Positions 47,127 to 59,333 of a stretch of 64,000 nucleotides of DNA are shown piece by piece. Each line of letters begins with the position of its first letter. Position 1 is the stretch's first letter. The DNA comes from Delphinapterus leucas. Taxonomy: Eukaryota; Chordata; Mammalia; Artiodactyla; Monodontidae. The stretch covers positions 2,044,814-2,108,813 of the forward strand of contig NW_022098008.1 of assembly GCF_002288925.2 (NCBI RefSeq). The letters are read 5' to 3'. A program made the translations under genes and the position numbers. A model generated the notes under the pieces. That model did no database searches. It saw nothing but the letters and a program-made list of their open reading frames with translations, and was not told the origin of the DNA.

Positions 47127-48589
47127 CGTGGTTCTGAAGATTAATTTAGATGAAGGATACATTTTTTAAAGAGGTATGATCACTCTCAAAATTTCCTAAT
47201 TGTGTCCTCCTGCGATAGTTCAGTAAAAATGATTAACAAGACCGTACAATCTCAGAAATTTGTCTGGGAAGATCTAACAGCTGGTCAACCATTTGAAGCA
47301 AGAATCAACCCGTTATTCAACAGTATACCTTGTTTCATCAAAAAATGACACTGGGAATTCCACTAGCCACAGTAGTTGAACCTGGTGGATAATCAACACA
47401 TCCCCCCACTCCCTGAAATATGCTCGTTATTCACACATTCACAAGTCCTGATTCCATCACGTCGACTCATTAATGAATATGGTATCTAAACAGGCTTTCA
47501 GAAGAGAGTGAACTTGCTATGTTTTGATGCTTTTTTGTTTTCATCTTGAAGCATATAGTGCTTGCCTGGAGTCATTCACAGATTCCGTTTATATGTGCAA
47601 ATGGGCTGTGGTGGCAAGGAATTTGGATATTAATGGTTGAGTCAAAGAAAATATGTCTCAATTCGACCCAGAAAGAGAGGCCTCCATTTATGTTTACTTT
47701 CCTTCTGTTTCTGGGAAACTTAACCCTCTGTTCCAGACTGATGTCACAGGCACACATTATAAGCCTGCTGTCAACTGTTTTTTTTTGGAGCCATGGATTT
47801 ATCCTTACTCTCCAGGTTACTCTTTGCTTCCAGTACAGTATCAACAAAAAGACAAGTGAGAGGTATTCGGTGAATCCCTTGACTGTTTTTTCTTTTTGTG
47901 CTCTGTGCTGGTCAGTTTACACCTGGAGTAGTATATCCAGTTTGGGAAGCCACATTTAAGAAAAAAATAGTAATGAGGAGGAAAATCCCAGGGGGGACTG
48001 GCAAACGGCAAAGGTCTTTGACAACACAACACGAGTAATAGTTGAAGATACTAGAGATAATTAAATGAAGAGGTAGAATACCTAGCTGGGGCATTAAAGT
48101 ATTTGAAAGGTTTCCTATGAAAGAGACATTAGAGAACAGTCTTGGCCATTGTAGAGACTGAGCTTGGACCCTCCACAAGGCATGAGCTCAGTTCAGCAAT
48201 GGCCTGCTCAGTAGAGCTCTTAGTAACACAATAGTCAGTAAGCGGTTGGAAGAACATCTCTTAGGAATGTTGAAAAGAAGAGTCTTCCCTTTCAGTAGGA
48301 GTTTGAAGTCAAAGGGTCTAAATGCTTCCTCTATTGGTATATGATTCAATCATAAAGGTATTTAGAATACTTTGGGTCAGGACGAAGCCAGATTTTCCCC
48401 ATTCATTATAGATCATTTGGGCTTTTTCTCAGATTTAACACTATGAGGGTTTGTTTTTAAACATAATAGAACAGATTTATCAAGTTTTCTCATATTAAGG
48501 AACAAGTTGATTGCATATTCAGTTTGGGTGGTTATATGTCACCTTGAAGACAACCAGCTAATATGAAAGAAAAATGGAATGAGGTTTAA
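47127..48589. other. Unique non-coding DNA
   Basis: Frames of 91 to 137 codons on both strands at 47546-47959 overlap and are unrecognised. No repeats identified. Confidence 0.4.
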
Positions 48590-49010
48590 GATGGTAAATT
48601 TTGACTGCCTGATAAATAAATATACCCTAAAGATTCAATAATTCATCACTTTGAGTTATTTATCTCTCTCAAAAGATTTCTGAAATCATTCTTTACTGTT
48701 TCGCTTGATTAATTCTTTGATCTCCACGATGAAGATCACTTTATCCATGGCCAGCGCACAGGCTGAGTTATTAAACGGATGGCGGGGGGATAAGCAAGTC
48801 GGTGTTAATCATTTAAAACTGTAAAGAGGCTGGGTGAGAAGGCAGGGAACAACAGGTTTTACACAATCATGATTTGGAGAGCTGCGGCTCCTGTATATTT
48901 GTCTATTTGTAAAGTGTAAGTGGTTAATTTGCAGGCATGCTGGTCACCAGTGCAGTGCCACCTGCTTGCAAGGAGCACATCTGAATTACTTGCCTAAAGT
49001 ACCTAGTTGA
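48590..49010. promoter_or_regulatory. Candidate conserved non-coding element
   Basis: Repeat-free, complex sequence with retained CpGs and homeodomain-type cores (cttgattaattctttgatct near 48704, gtgttaatcatttaaaac near 48802, gtggttaatttgc near 48921). No coding potential. Inference only. Confidence 0.28.
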
Positions 49011-49035
49011 ATAGGGCAATCAGTTGCCAGTCTTT

Positions 49036-49476
49036 TTTTTATGTCAATCCACTTAAAAATCTATTTATTTATTTTTATTGTAGCAAAATATACATAACAC
49101 ATCTGCCATTTTATTCATTTTTAGGTGTGTAATTTGGTGACATTAAGCACGTTCACATTGCTGTGTAACCATCACCTCCATCCTTCTCTAGAACTTCTTC
49201 CTCTTCTTAACTTTAAGCTCTATATCGATTAAATAAAAGGCCCCCATTCCTCCTGCACACCCAGACCCTGGCAACCACTATTTACTTTTTGTCTCTATGA
49301 ATTTCCCTATTTTAGGTACATCATATAAGTGGAGTCATAGTATTTGTCCTTTTGTGTCTGCTTATTTCAGTTAGCATGTCTTTACATTTCAGCCATGTTG
49401 TAGCATGTGTCAGAATTCCACTCCCTTTTTAAAAAAAATTTTATTGACGTATAATTGATTTACAATGTTGTGTTCG
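49036..49476 (-). mobile_element. Composite L1 insertion with target duplication
   Basis: Flanked by a perfect 13-bp direct repeat gttgccagtcttt (49023-49035 and 49477-49489) with poly(T) at the left, as for a reverse-strand L1. The left 390 bp is L1M-like 3' UTR (agcaaaatatacataacaca, ttcacattgctgtgtaacca, atataagtggagtcatag). The right 45 bp resembles a second, younger-type L1 3' end (ttttattgacgtataattga, tttacaatgttgtgtt) in the same orientation. Confidence 0.8.
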
Positions 49477-49489
49477 GTTGCCAGTCTTT

Positions 49490-51339
49490 ATTGGGAGATA
49501 CAAATAGTAGAGATGCTTAAAGTTTCACTCTGGTGCCTAAGTTAAACTTTGGGAAGCACACAGACTTCCAAAAATCACAGTCAAGAGAGCTAATCTTCCA
49601 CTACAGAGCAAGAGTTTGTGTATATTTGCAAGGACTCAATTAAATTCTGACAGTTTTTTTCACTGTTATTAACATACTATAGGAAACCCTTGACAATCTT
49701 CAGGCATTCTCAATCAGGATCCAAAATGTCACCCAACATGCGGATGGTGGGAGGTGACCAGCTTGACAAACGTGGGCGAACAGGACCTACAAAGACCAAT
49801 CTGAACAAGCAAGGACCTGAATCATAAGCCAGCCTCCTCAAAACTGCCTTTCCTCTGAAATGGATACAGTAAGCTGATAAAACATCTCCAGGTGGAGGAA
49901 GTTTCCTTTGATAGATTAGAATGGGGCACAATTGATAACTGAATATATAAGCAAATTATTAATGCTCGAAACTGCTGGGTGACCTGATTATTTCACCTGT
50001 GTGGTTGCACACCTGGATCTGGAAGTGGCTTGGGGCCTCCAGGGCAGAGGAGCAGTGAAGGCCTGAGGGTCTCCACACTGGACTACGAGGAAGGGTTCAT
50101 ACCCCCTTGAAAGACACGCCAAGTCCCTGACATAAGAGACCAGGGATGAGCAACTCCTCCCCGCAACAACTCTTTCCCTCCTCTGTCCCTTCCTTCCTCT
50201 CCTTTCCATCTTGAGCCTGTGGCGGCTCAACAATTTTCATATGATGGTTATAGAGAGATTACTCGGCTTTATTTATAACAGCACTTCCCAGATTATAGCA
50301 GATTATTTTTCTGGAAGGAAGGAAAGAGGGGTTCAGAGATGGCTCCATTGCTCGCTGCTCTCAGGGAATCCTGGAGTGAACAGTCAGATGGGTTCCTGGG
50401 ATCTCTCCTGAGCCCTTGCTGTATAGATATGCATCATTGGTCTCCCAGGATAGATACACACAGGGATTCCTGAACTTATTTGCCCATGAAATCCTTTTTC
50501 ATGGAATACCTATTAATATCTCAGAACGCACTATGGAAAACTCTAGTTCACTTTATTAATTTGCTTACCAAACCCTTTCTCCATGGATAAGGCACCGACA
50601 AGCACAATCCTTGGTCAGGTCTGCTTTTATAGCATTCTAAATCGGCAAAGGCAAATTGGTGACATTTTACCCTGGTGACATTTCTCTTCCAGGTTGGGAA
50701 TTAAGCAACGACAGCCAGGATCCCCAAAGTACATCCAAGGTTTGCCTGTTTAGTGAAATGTCTTAAGAAAAAAGACCTTAATGATTCAATAACTTTGGGA
50801 GCTACTTCAAAATCTACTTGCTCTCCCCGACATACAATTCACGTCATGGAGATCCAAAAAAGTAATAATAACTCTGAAAAAACATTACAGAAAGAAAGAG
50901 AGAGAGACAGGAAAGGTGAGAAGAGGGAGGAGGGAGGAAGGAAGAAAGAATAAAAAAGAAAAATACCCAAATCCAACAAAAACCCTGCATACCTGTCTTT
51001 AAACTAGAATTCCACGACATAATGGGCATTAAGTTGTTATTGTTGTCGCTGTTGTTTTAAACTTCAGAATAACCTCCCACAAGCCAGTTTTCTGGAACAC
51101 ACTTGGGGAAGTGCTGACCTGCTGCTATCAGCTCAAAACTTCTTTGCGAGCCACCGTTGTCTTAACTTCCTATCTTTCCAACACTCAGGAAAGCCTGAAG
51201 CAGGAACAAGGTAGGGCCTTTACTCCAAGATGCCCCTGGAGCTCTTTATGAGAGTATAACAAAGCCAGAGATAGGACTAACTACCTTAGCTTTAAACTCA
51301 GCTGCTGTTAAGCTCTGCTTTGCAACCCTTTGTTTAATG
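49490..51339. other. Unique non-coding DNA
   Basis: No gene recognised. The purine tract is listed separately. Confidence 0.4.
50890..50960 (+). repeat. Polypurine (GA-rich) tract
   Basis: Around 70 bp almost free of pyrimidines on the plus strand (aaagaaagagagagaga..., gggaggagggaggaaggaag). Potential triplex-forming sequence. Confidence 0.85.
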
Positions 51340-52030
51340 TCTGTATCCCTTTCACAGATGCTGGGGAGCCATGGCTCAAGACACGCCAGGTTCTAATTGA
51401 GCTCTTTAACACTCGGATGTGAGGAGACACTTGATAGGAGTGTGGATACTTCTGGGGTTTAACTGTTCTAGTTTACAACATAAATAAATCTGATCTTGGC
51501 ATATTGCAGCAAATTGACACTGTTGGATAAAGTGACAGCATCGCCGCAGATGTATTTCGCATTTATTCACATATTTAGACCTTAAAAATGATTAGTAAAG
51601 TTGGAAAAATTATTTGTCATTTCATAGCAAGTTAAGATTTCCTAAAAATCATCTCAGCAATTATTTTACTGGATGTCAGTTCACAAGGGCTCCTTGCTTT
51701 ACTGTGTTTGTGTTGGGTATATAGAAAACAAACCAGACAAGACTTTCTTCAACCTGAGATCTTTAAATCATTGCCTGCAAGGGCCGTATCTTTGTTTTTC
51801 CTCCCTCAAACTTCTATCACCTTTTCATAGGATGTTGTAACAATTCCAGATATCAATATACTCTATTCACGGTGTGATTAAGTTAAATATATAACAATAG
51901 TAGGCTACACCTATCTGAAGGTTAGAATTCTTTTATCAAAATTATTGTTGATATTATCACCGCCATCATCATTAACATTAAAACAAGATGATGTGGGAAG
52001 AGCTCAGTAATTTCAAATGTATGCATTTTA
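51340..52030. promoter_or_regulatory. Candidate conserved non-coding element
   Basis: Repeat-free AT-leaning block with preserved CpGs (for example gcatcgccgcagatgtatttcgc near 51538) and TAAT-type cores. No coding potential. Inference from composition. Confidence 0.25.
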
Positions 52031-52177
52031 TAACTAATGACCAATGAAATAAGCAGCTTTTCTTTATTTTGAAAGCTAAAGAAATATAAAATAGTTTATA
52101 ATTTCCATTCCTTTAATTTGTGCTCCCCCCCAAAATTTAACTACCAAGAAAATAAGTCTTACAAAAAGAACACCAGT

Positions 52178-52330
52178 GTAAACTGAGCACTTACCATTTA
52201 TTAGGAATATTGTAACTGTTATTTCTAATACATACAAGGTCTGAAGGTTTTTACAGATGAGAAGACTGAGCTTAGAGCGGTGAACAGCTAGTAAGGGTGA
52301 ATCCACGGTTATAGGTATCCCTGGTTCTTT
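52178..52330 (-). repeat. MIR SINE
   Basis: actgagcacttaccatttat, taggaatattgtaactgtta, ttttacagatgagaagactg, agcttagagcggtgaacagc, tagtaagggtgaatcc. This is the reverse-strand MIR order. Confidence 0.65.
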
Positions 52331-52493
52331 CGGTAAGGTCGGGCTGCCCCACTACGAGTCTCTCAGGGGACAAAGTGTCAGATGTACCTAAAAGAACCAC
52401 GGTAATCACACCATTGTCAGAATAGCTAATCTTTTAGACTTTAACTGGATGGTATCTTATTTTACTCAATTACATAAAAAAATACGCAGTTCT

Positions 52494-52715
52494 GGGACTT
52501 CCCTGGTGGCGCAGTGGTTGGGGGTCTGCCTGCCGATGCAGGGGATGCGGGTTCGTGCCCCAGTCCGGGAAGATCCCACATGCCGCGGAGCGGCTGGGCC
52601 CGTGAGCCATGGCCGCTGAGCCTGCGTGTCTGGAGCCTGTGCTCCGCAACGGGAGAGGCCACAGCAGTGAGAGGCCCGCGTACCACAAAAAAACAAAACA
52701 AAGCAAAACAAAAAA
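52494..52715 (+). mobile_element. CHR SINE (short type)
   Basis: Plus-strand CHR: gggacttccctggtggcgca, B box ggttcgtgcccc, body to gcccgcgtaccac, then an A-rich tail aaaacaaagcaaaac. Target duplication acgcagttct (52484-52493) and actcagttct (52716-52725), one mismatch. Confidence 0.95.
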
Positions 52716-52725
52716 ACTCAGTTCT

Positions 52726-53079
52726 TACTACTTACGGTAAGTATAAAGTTGCAGAGAGCGACCATGATATTTCCTCCATTTACCAATCCTCAGAATCCCG
52801 CCTGGAGCTCACCTGGAGATGTGCCCTTGGCACCTAGCGGAACATCAATACACACCAATAGCTGCACATTTTGGTGGCATTTACCTTGAGTGTCTTCCTT
52901 CTGCTTCAACTGAGACACACCTGTGTTTCCAGAGCACCAGCCTGTCCATCAGGTCAGACCTGTCTTTCAGGTCTTCTTCCTGAGGTTTCTAAGGATGACA
53001 GATAAGAGACTGTACCCCTTGTCCCTGAGTCCCCAGACCTCCAAACCTGATGGACTTTCTGTATCCTCAATGCTTTTTC
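52726..53079. other. Unique non-coding DNA
   Basis: Nothing recognised. Confidence 0.4.
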
Positions 53080-54350
53080 TTGTCAAATCTTATTTATTAG
53101 TCTAAAAAACCCAATATATACTCATTATTAGTAGTGGGGGAAAAAAGTACAGAGAGGTAATTTTTAAAGAGAAGTATCTTTCCTCTTCTACCCATGGATC
53201 TGTTTTGGAGGTTAACGCGTTAACGCTGGTGGTAGCTGTCCTTAGCTTGGTGTGGTCGAGAGGTTATATAAACTTAGCAGTGCACACAGAGAGGGTTATG
53301 GTGTTGCCACTTAGCTTTTCAGAGAAAGATCATACCAAACTCCTTACACTGTAATTGAGTTGTCTCACTTAATACAGCATCATGGACATTCTCCCCATCA
53401 AGAGCTATACAACTCATTCTTGCTAATAGCGTGATAATATTCTTATTGGTCCTGATTTTTTTTTTTCTTGCCAACATACACAACACAATATTCTTGTTCA
53501 GGTATTCTTACATATTACTGCTTTTTACATTTCTGTATTTTATGTTACCAAAAAAAAGAAAGAAAGAAAAAAAGAGTATGCACATCTTTATTTAATAAAT
53601 GACTCTAACAGGCTGTAGCAATTCAAATTCCTACCAGTAATTTATGAAAATGACTATTTTCAAGTACCCCCATCCATACCAGCTCCTGTTGAACTTTAAA
53701 AATTTTGCTATACTGTGGGTGTTTAAAAAAAAAGCTTTCTCACAGCTGTCTTAATTTGCATTTCTCTGACAATGGGGTTCAGCTTCTTTTCATATGTGTA
53801 CTGGCCATTTGGATTGCCTTTTCTATGACTCAAGGCTCCATAAAAGATTTTTGTCTTTTTCTTTTCAATTTGTAAAATCCTGGTGATATATACCCTTTGT
53901 TATTTGTATATGTTGCAAATAGTTTTTTCAGTGCATGGTTTGTCTCTATTTGTTATCTTTTACCATTTAAAAAAAATGCGGTCAGATAGGTCTCTCTTTA
54001 ATTTATGGCTCTTTGTTTATCAATAACACAAATATCTCCCAAACGATTGTCAAAATATTCGTATATTTTTAAAGATTTTGTTTGACTATGGTATAAGTAG
54101 ACATTTAGTTTTGTTTTCTTCTAAATGGACAGCTAATTATGTCAACACCATTTATTAAGTACCCCTGTGTCACCATCCTGAGTTGAAATAGCTCTTTGTC
54201 ATCCATTGTTTCTGTACACACTTACTTTCTATATAGACCTCCTATTATGGACTTCCGTCATGTCAGTGTAATACTGCTTCTTATGTTAATGGCTTTGTGT
54301 ACATTTTAAAATAGATTAAGTCAAGTGCTTCATCACTATTCTGATATTTA
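53080..54350 (-). mobile_element. Old L1 (L1M-type) 3' region
   Basis: Reverse-strand L1 3' UTR and ORF2 end. Recognisable pieces are acagctgtcttaatttgcat, ttctctgacaatggggttca (the 'gatgttgagcatctttt' region), ctctttaatttatggctctt and atgtcaacaccatttattaa. Diverged, no frame kept. The left boundary is uncertain. Confidence 0.65.
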
Positions 54351-54849
54351 AAATTCTACAGTCTATTCTAAAATATGTACTTTTCCATATTGTTTCAGTT
54401 AGATTCAGCTAGGCAAAGAAGAAACAATTAACCTTGAAGTTTTAATGCTTAACTCAACACAGGTGTGTCTCTTGCAAACTCCCAAGGAGGGGTGGGTTAG
54501 TGCAGCTTTCCTCCTATTGAGGACGGAGGATGCAGGTACTCCTTGTGGCACTCGTGGCACTGCCATTTCAAAGTGCAGCTCCTGAATTTGTCTTTGCAAA
54601 AGAAAAGTGAATAAAAAACCACATTAATTCTCAAGTATAGTCCGTTGCTCAGGTCAGTCATGTGCTTTCAACCTAAGACCAGAGCGGATTGTGATACGCA
54701 TGTAGAATGTGGGATTTTGTGAGCAGGATTGTCTCTGCCTTATACCTGGCCTCTCAAGCCATTTTATTTAGTTCAAAATAAAGTTTTCTTCTGAATAAAA
54801 GTGCATCATATGTGTATATTATTTGGGAAGAATTAATACTTTTATGATT
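54351..54849. other. Unique non-coding DNA
   Basis: Nothing recognised. Confidence 0.4.
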
Positions 54850-54933
54850 TTAAGTCTTCCTACCCAAGAAAATATTTGTAGCTAATGTCTACCTGACCTG
54901 TTTTATGTTCTTTATTAGGATTTATATACAGAT

Positions 54934-55136
54934 TTTTTTTTTTTGCGGTATGCGGGCCTCTCACTCTTGTGGCCTCTCCCGTTGTGGAGCACAGGCTCCG
55001 GATGCACAGGCCCAGCAGCCATGGCTCATGGGCCCAGCCGCTCCATGACATATGGGATCTTCCCAGACCAGGGCACAAACCAGGGCCCCCTGCATTGGCA
55101 GGCGGACTTTCAACCACTGTGCCATGAGGGAAGCCC
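54934..55136 (-). mobile_element. CHR SINE (short type), nested in L1
   Basis: Reverse-complement CHR from tttttttgcggtatgcgggc to gccatgagggaagcccc. More diverged than the other copies (several CpG decay changes). The target duplication is short or eroded (cagat on both sides), so exact ends are uncertain. Confidence 0.9.
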
Positions 55137-55320
55137 CAGATCTTTTATCTTTCTTATTAAGCATATCCCTAGATATTTTATAGTTCCTGTTAGCTTGGCA
55201 AAATGGAATAATTTGTACTCATTTTCATTTCTAATTATTGAAAGTATAGAAGAAAACTATGGTTTTGTATATTTAGCTTGTATCCAGCCACCTTACCAAA
55301 TGTTATTATGTGTTCTAGTA

Positions 55321-56093
55321 ATTTGTTTTATTTTATTTTTTCTGGGCCTATTTGTTTTTATTGAAGTAGAGTTGATGTATGATATTATATAAATTACAGG
55401 TGTACAAAGTAATGATTCACAATTTTTTAAAGGTTATACTCCATTTATAATTATTATAAACTATTGGCTATATTCTCTGGGTTGTAGAATATATCTTTGT
55501 GGATTATATATTTTATACATAACAGTTTGTACCTCTTAATCCCTCACCCATTATATCGTTCCTGCCCCCTTCCTTCTCCCCACTGGTAACCACTAGTTCT
55601 CTATATCTGTGAGTCTGCTTCATTTTTCTATATTCACTAGTTTGTTTTATTTTTGAGATTCCACATATAAGTGGTATCATACAGTATTTGTCTGACTTAT
55701 TTCACTTAGCATAATGCCCTTCAAGCCCATCAGACTTGTTGCAAAAGGCAAAATTTCATTATTTTTTATGGCTGAGTAATATTCCATTGTATACATATAT
55801 ACCACATCATCTTTATTCATTCATCTGTTGATGGACCTTTAAGTTGCTTCCATGTCTTGGCAACTATAAATAATGCTGCTATGAACATTGGGGTGTATGT
55901 ATATTTTCAAATTAGTGTTTTGGGTTTTTTATTTGTTTGTTTGTTTGTTTTTTGGATATATACCCAGGAGTAGAATTTCTGAGTCATATGGTAGCTATAT
56001 GTTTAGTTTTTTGAGGAACCTCCATACTGTTCTCCATAGTGGCTGCACCAATTTACAGTACAACCAACAGTGTATGAGGGTGCCTTTTTCTCC
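55321..56093 (-). mobile_element. L1 3' end with ORF2 tail, nested in older L1
   Basis: From ttattgaagtagagttgatg and acaggtgtacaaagtaatga through the 3' UTR to the ORF2 C-terminal region (ggctgagtaatattccattg, gaacattggggtgtatgtat, gaggaacctccatactgttc). About 770 bp, 5'-truncated. The flanks ttctagtaattt and ttctaataatat are a plausible eroded target duplication. Confidence 0.8.
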
Positions 56094-56289
56094 ATTCTAA
56101 TAATATTTATTAGTTTCTGGTTTCTGTTTTTTGTTTTCCTTTTCTGGATATAAAATGTCATCCATAAATAGAGTTAATACGTTTCCTGTTCTCTGGTATA
56201 TAAGGCAATTATTTGAGATTTCTTAGCATACTATCTAGATTCTCTAAAATAATTTTGTGTAATTGTGATGTTCCTTTTTTTTTTGATGA

Positions 56290-56745
56290 TTATACCCCCC
56301 AGACATCTCTATCTTGCACTCTCCTTGAAAGCCTATACATGATCCATTGCAAACCTTTCAACACTGTCTCCTTAAGATTTCCCTAATACTTCCTGTCATC
56401 TTCTTCTTACACTCCCACATCCTCAGGTCATAGTTTCATCATGTTAACTAGATTATTAGAACACCTTTCTCATTGTCTTCTTTGACTCCGAAACCTAGTC
56501 AGCTTCCAGAGCTGTATTTCTATACCAAAATCTAATCAGGATGCTTCTTCCATTAAAATATTCAATGGCCCCTCATTTCCTGCAAGACAGAGATAAGGCT
56601 TCTTAACATTTGTTCTTCTCTCACTGCCCTGCACAGCCTTGTATTTGTCTATTTATTTGTCATTATACACTCCTATACATCCCTATGGGCATGGTCTCTG
56701 CTAAGCACAGACGCACCTCTCACCTGCCTGACTTTTTCTTTCAAA
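56290..56745 (+). repeat. L2 LINE fragment
   Basis: Plus-strand L2 3' portion: ccaaaatctaatcaggatgc, ttcttccattaaaatattca, atggcccctcatttcctgca, agacagagataaggcttctt, mirroring 'aatctgatcatgtcactcccctgcttaaaaccctccaatggc'. Ancient, non-coding. Confidence 0.65.
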
Positions 56746-59189
56746 GTGGCTCCATGTTAAGCTTTATGGACAAATTCTTCTGTGTTATTACATTGACTTA
56801 TTTCTTGCAGGCATTGTGACTTCTTACCTGACATTAGACTTCCAGACACGAGTGTAAAACCTTGTTTTCATGTGGATCACTGGGATGATTTGGAGTGCAT
56901 AGAATGCCAATATGTCTAACCAACATCTGGATGATGTTTTTATGATGTTTTTAATCCTACGCACTGAATTACTGATGAAATAAAGTGAAGTTTCTACAGG
57001 TACGAAGAGATTGAAGTCACTGACCAACTGAGAGTGGTATATTGCTTCATGAAATGATTTCAGACTTTGCGACAAAGTAGTAAATTAAATTGATCTTTTC
57101 AAGCTAGTTTTTTTTTTTAATATCTAAAAGAGATATAAATGGAACAATTTGTAGGCCTAATATAGTTAAGACCCGAGATAACACACAGACACAAGCTTAA
57201 TTTTCATCATTTAAGGATTATTCACCCAGAAACAGTGGGACATATTACCAGGATGAAGTTCCATGAATTCAGATGTCTGTCTCACTCCCACTTATACAGG
57301 CAAAACTTGTTTAATTACACTTCACTTTATTGCACTTCACAGACGTGGCATATTTTTTTACAAATTGAAGCCAGGATTTTGTGCCCCAGGCTCTGCATGG
57401 AAGGTGGGTATGGAAACTTCTCCAGCAAGACATGGTCATCTTGTCCCAGTGCCGGGAGGTCCAGCTCACCAGAGGGCCCACTATCTTAATATAATACTTT
57501 GTCTTTTTATTGTTCCCTGTTATGACCTCAGTGTTCCCTGCATCTTCCTCTGAAGGGGAAGCCAACCCTAGCTGAGATATCCAACCCGGGACACAGTGCA
57601 CACCTCACTCTAACTGTGGTCAGATCACCTAGTGTTTCTGATCAGTTTGCAAAGCTCTTCATTGCTGCCTGGACGCCCATTCGGAGGGGTGATGCTCCCC
57701 CTCTCATCCTATCTTTATGTAAAACTGAGATCTTTTGCTCACCATGGATTTTTTTTGTGTTAATTTTATCTGTTTAACTGTTGTATTACAATATTATGTC
57801 TCGTACTCTGTCTGGTCTCTCCTTCAATTTTGCACCTGTGGTTAATGCCAAACTCATTATACCCCAGTCCCAGCCCTCAGCTTAACAAAAAAATTCTAGG
57901 AAACATTAAAAATGTCCACTAAATTGTCTGAGTGGTTCAAACATTTTTAAAGGAAGTTAATTTTTACTTTCTAAGCTTTGTGTTTATCCACAAAAAATAA
58001 AAATATCTTTATTTTACATGAGAGAAGAGAAAAACAAAAGAGCTGAATAATTTTACTAGATTATTTCGAACCCAAGCCAAAACGCCAAAATAATTTTTAA
58101 AATGAACAGTAAATATCCTGAACAAGTTCCTTGTCAGGTGTGGTTGGAAAACAACACCCAAATTGTGACTTTTTAAGAATCTCATCAGACATTTGCTCAC
58201 TCACGGATGAGAAGGCACTCAGAAACTACTTTGGTGGTCCATGATGGGGATGCCTCCTTCCATTCTGGAAAACAAATTATCCAAAGAGCACAGCTTTGAA
58301 TCATAGGACCAGAGCACACAGGCACTTTTCTTTGAGCAGGGAAAGCTTTCCTGAAAATATAAGTGCAGTTTAAGTTGTATTCTACAAACATTATGAAAAA
58401 ATACATTTTAACGCTATTTTATAGAAAAAATTGTTCTATCGTCTTTTTGTCTACTAAAAATATTAAATCATGGATTTTTTGTAGGAGCAGGGCCTTAAAA
58501 AGCATCTCATACAAATCCGTAATTTTACACAAATCAAACAGATGAGGAAACTGAGGCTAAAAAGAAAAGGGTGACTTTCATTTATTGGATTTTCTTAAAT
58601 CCCATTGAGTGATCATAATTTATTCACGGAGAGCCTGAATGGCCAGGGTTTTGTGCCTTAAGTAGCGAAATCCTATCTCAGCTAGTTGCTAAGTTTGGGG
58701 CTAACACATTTTTTCTTTAAATACTAATTTGTTCTCTTACTTGAAAATCCAGGATGCTGGTCCTTCTCCATCAGTCTGCAGAGGGAGTGCCCTTGGATTT
58801 CATCTTTCACTGACTGTCATTGGTCCATATTCTCCGAAGTCAGTAAATGGCTGCAAAACATTCTGAAAATAAATGAAGTATTCAATTTTGCCACTTTTCT
58901 TTCTTTATTTCTTTAGGCTGCTGAAGCATCGAGTAATGCACTACAGTAATACTTCTATAGATGAAAAACGGAGCAAATCTAGCTCATTATCAGTCATTTA
59001 AATTTGGTCTCTTTCTAGCAATATAATCACAGACCTTAAAAAAATTAATGGAGTAGATGTAGAAAAAAAGATTTCATAGGCCAGCCACCTTGATATCCAA
59101 TGACCCTATTACTCAGTTTTTCCTCTCCTTAATGCTCTTTCTTGTGATTTGTTTGTTGATGGATGTCTTTCAGAATTATATTTTTTCTT
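56746..59189. other. Unique non-coding DNA
   Basis: Contains a short Tigger-like terminal repeat (57297 onward) and a possible MIR-like core at 58540-58560 (cagatgaggaaactgaggct). Otherwise nothing recognised. Confidence 0.4.
57297..57400 (+). mobile_element. Possible Tigger (TcMar) transposon end
   Basis: Starts with CAGG immediately after a TA dinucleotide. It continues caggcaaaacttgtttaatt, acacttcactttattgcact, tcacagacgtggc, ttacaaattgaag. This matches the terminal region of Tigger-type pogo transposons (caggcatacctcgttttatt, gcgcttcgc...ttttacaaattgaagg). The partner end was not found. Confidence 0.5.
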
Positions 59190-59254
59190 TTTTTTTTTTG
59201 GAAATATAGTTGATTTACAATGTTGTATTAGTTTTAGGTATACAATAAAGTGAT

Positions 59255-59295
<41 letters not shown>

Positions 59296-59333
59296 CACAC
59301 ATATATATATATATTCTTTTTTTACAAGAATTC
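59190..59333 (-). mobile_element. L1 3' tip with TA-microsatellite
   Basis: Reverse-strand L1 3' end (ggaaatatagttgatttaca, atgttgtattagttttaggt, atacaataaagtgattg) followed by a (TA)n expansion at 59259-59314. The 8-bp repeat tcagaatt lies on both sides (about 59170 and 59334) and may be the target duplication. Confidence 0.8.

Larger units (their letters stand above)
54850..56230 (-). mobile_element. Older L1 ORF2 fragment split by two younger insertions
   Basis: Minus-strand ORF2 pieces at 54850-54933 (gtcttcctacccaagaaaat), 55137-55320 (ttgtatccagccaccttacc) and 56094-56230 (tttctggatataaaatgtcatcc, the 'atgtcatctgcaaacag' region) are collinear with one L1. A CHR SINE (54934-55136) and a second L1 (55321-56093) separate them. 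Confidence 0.7.
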
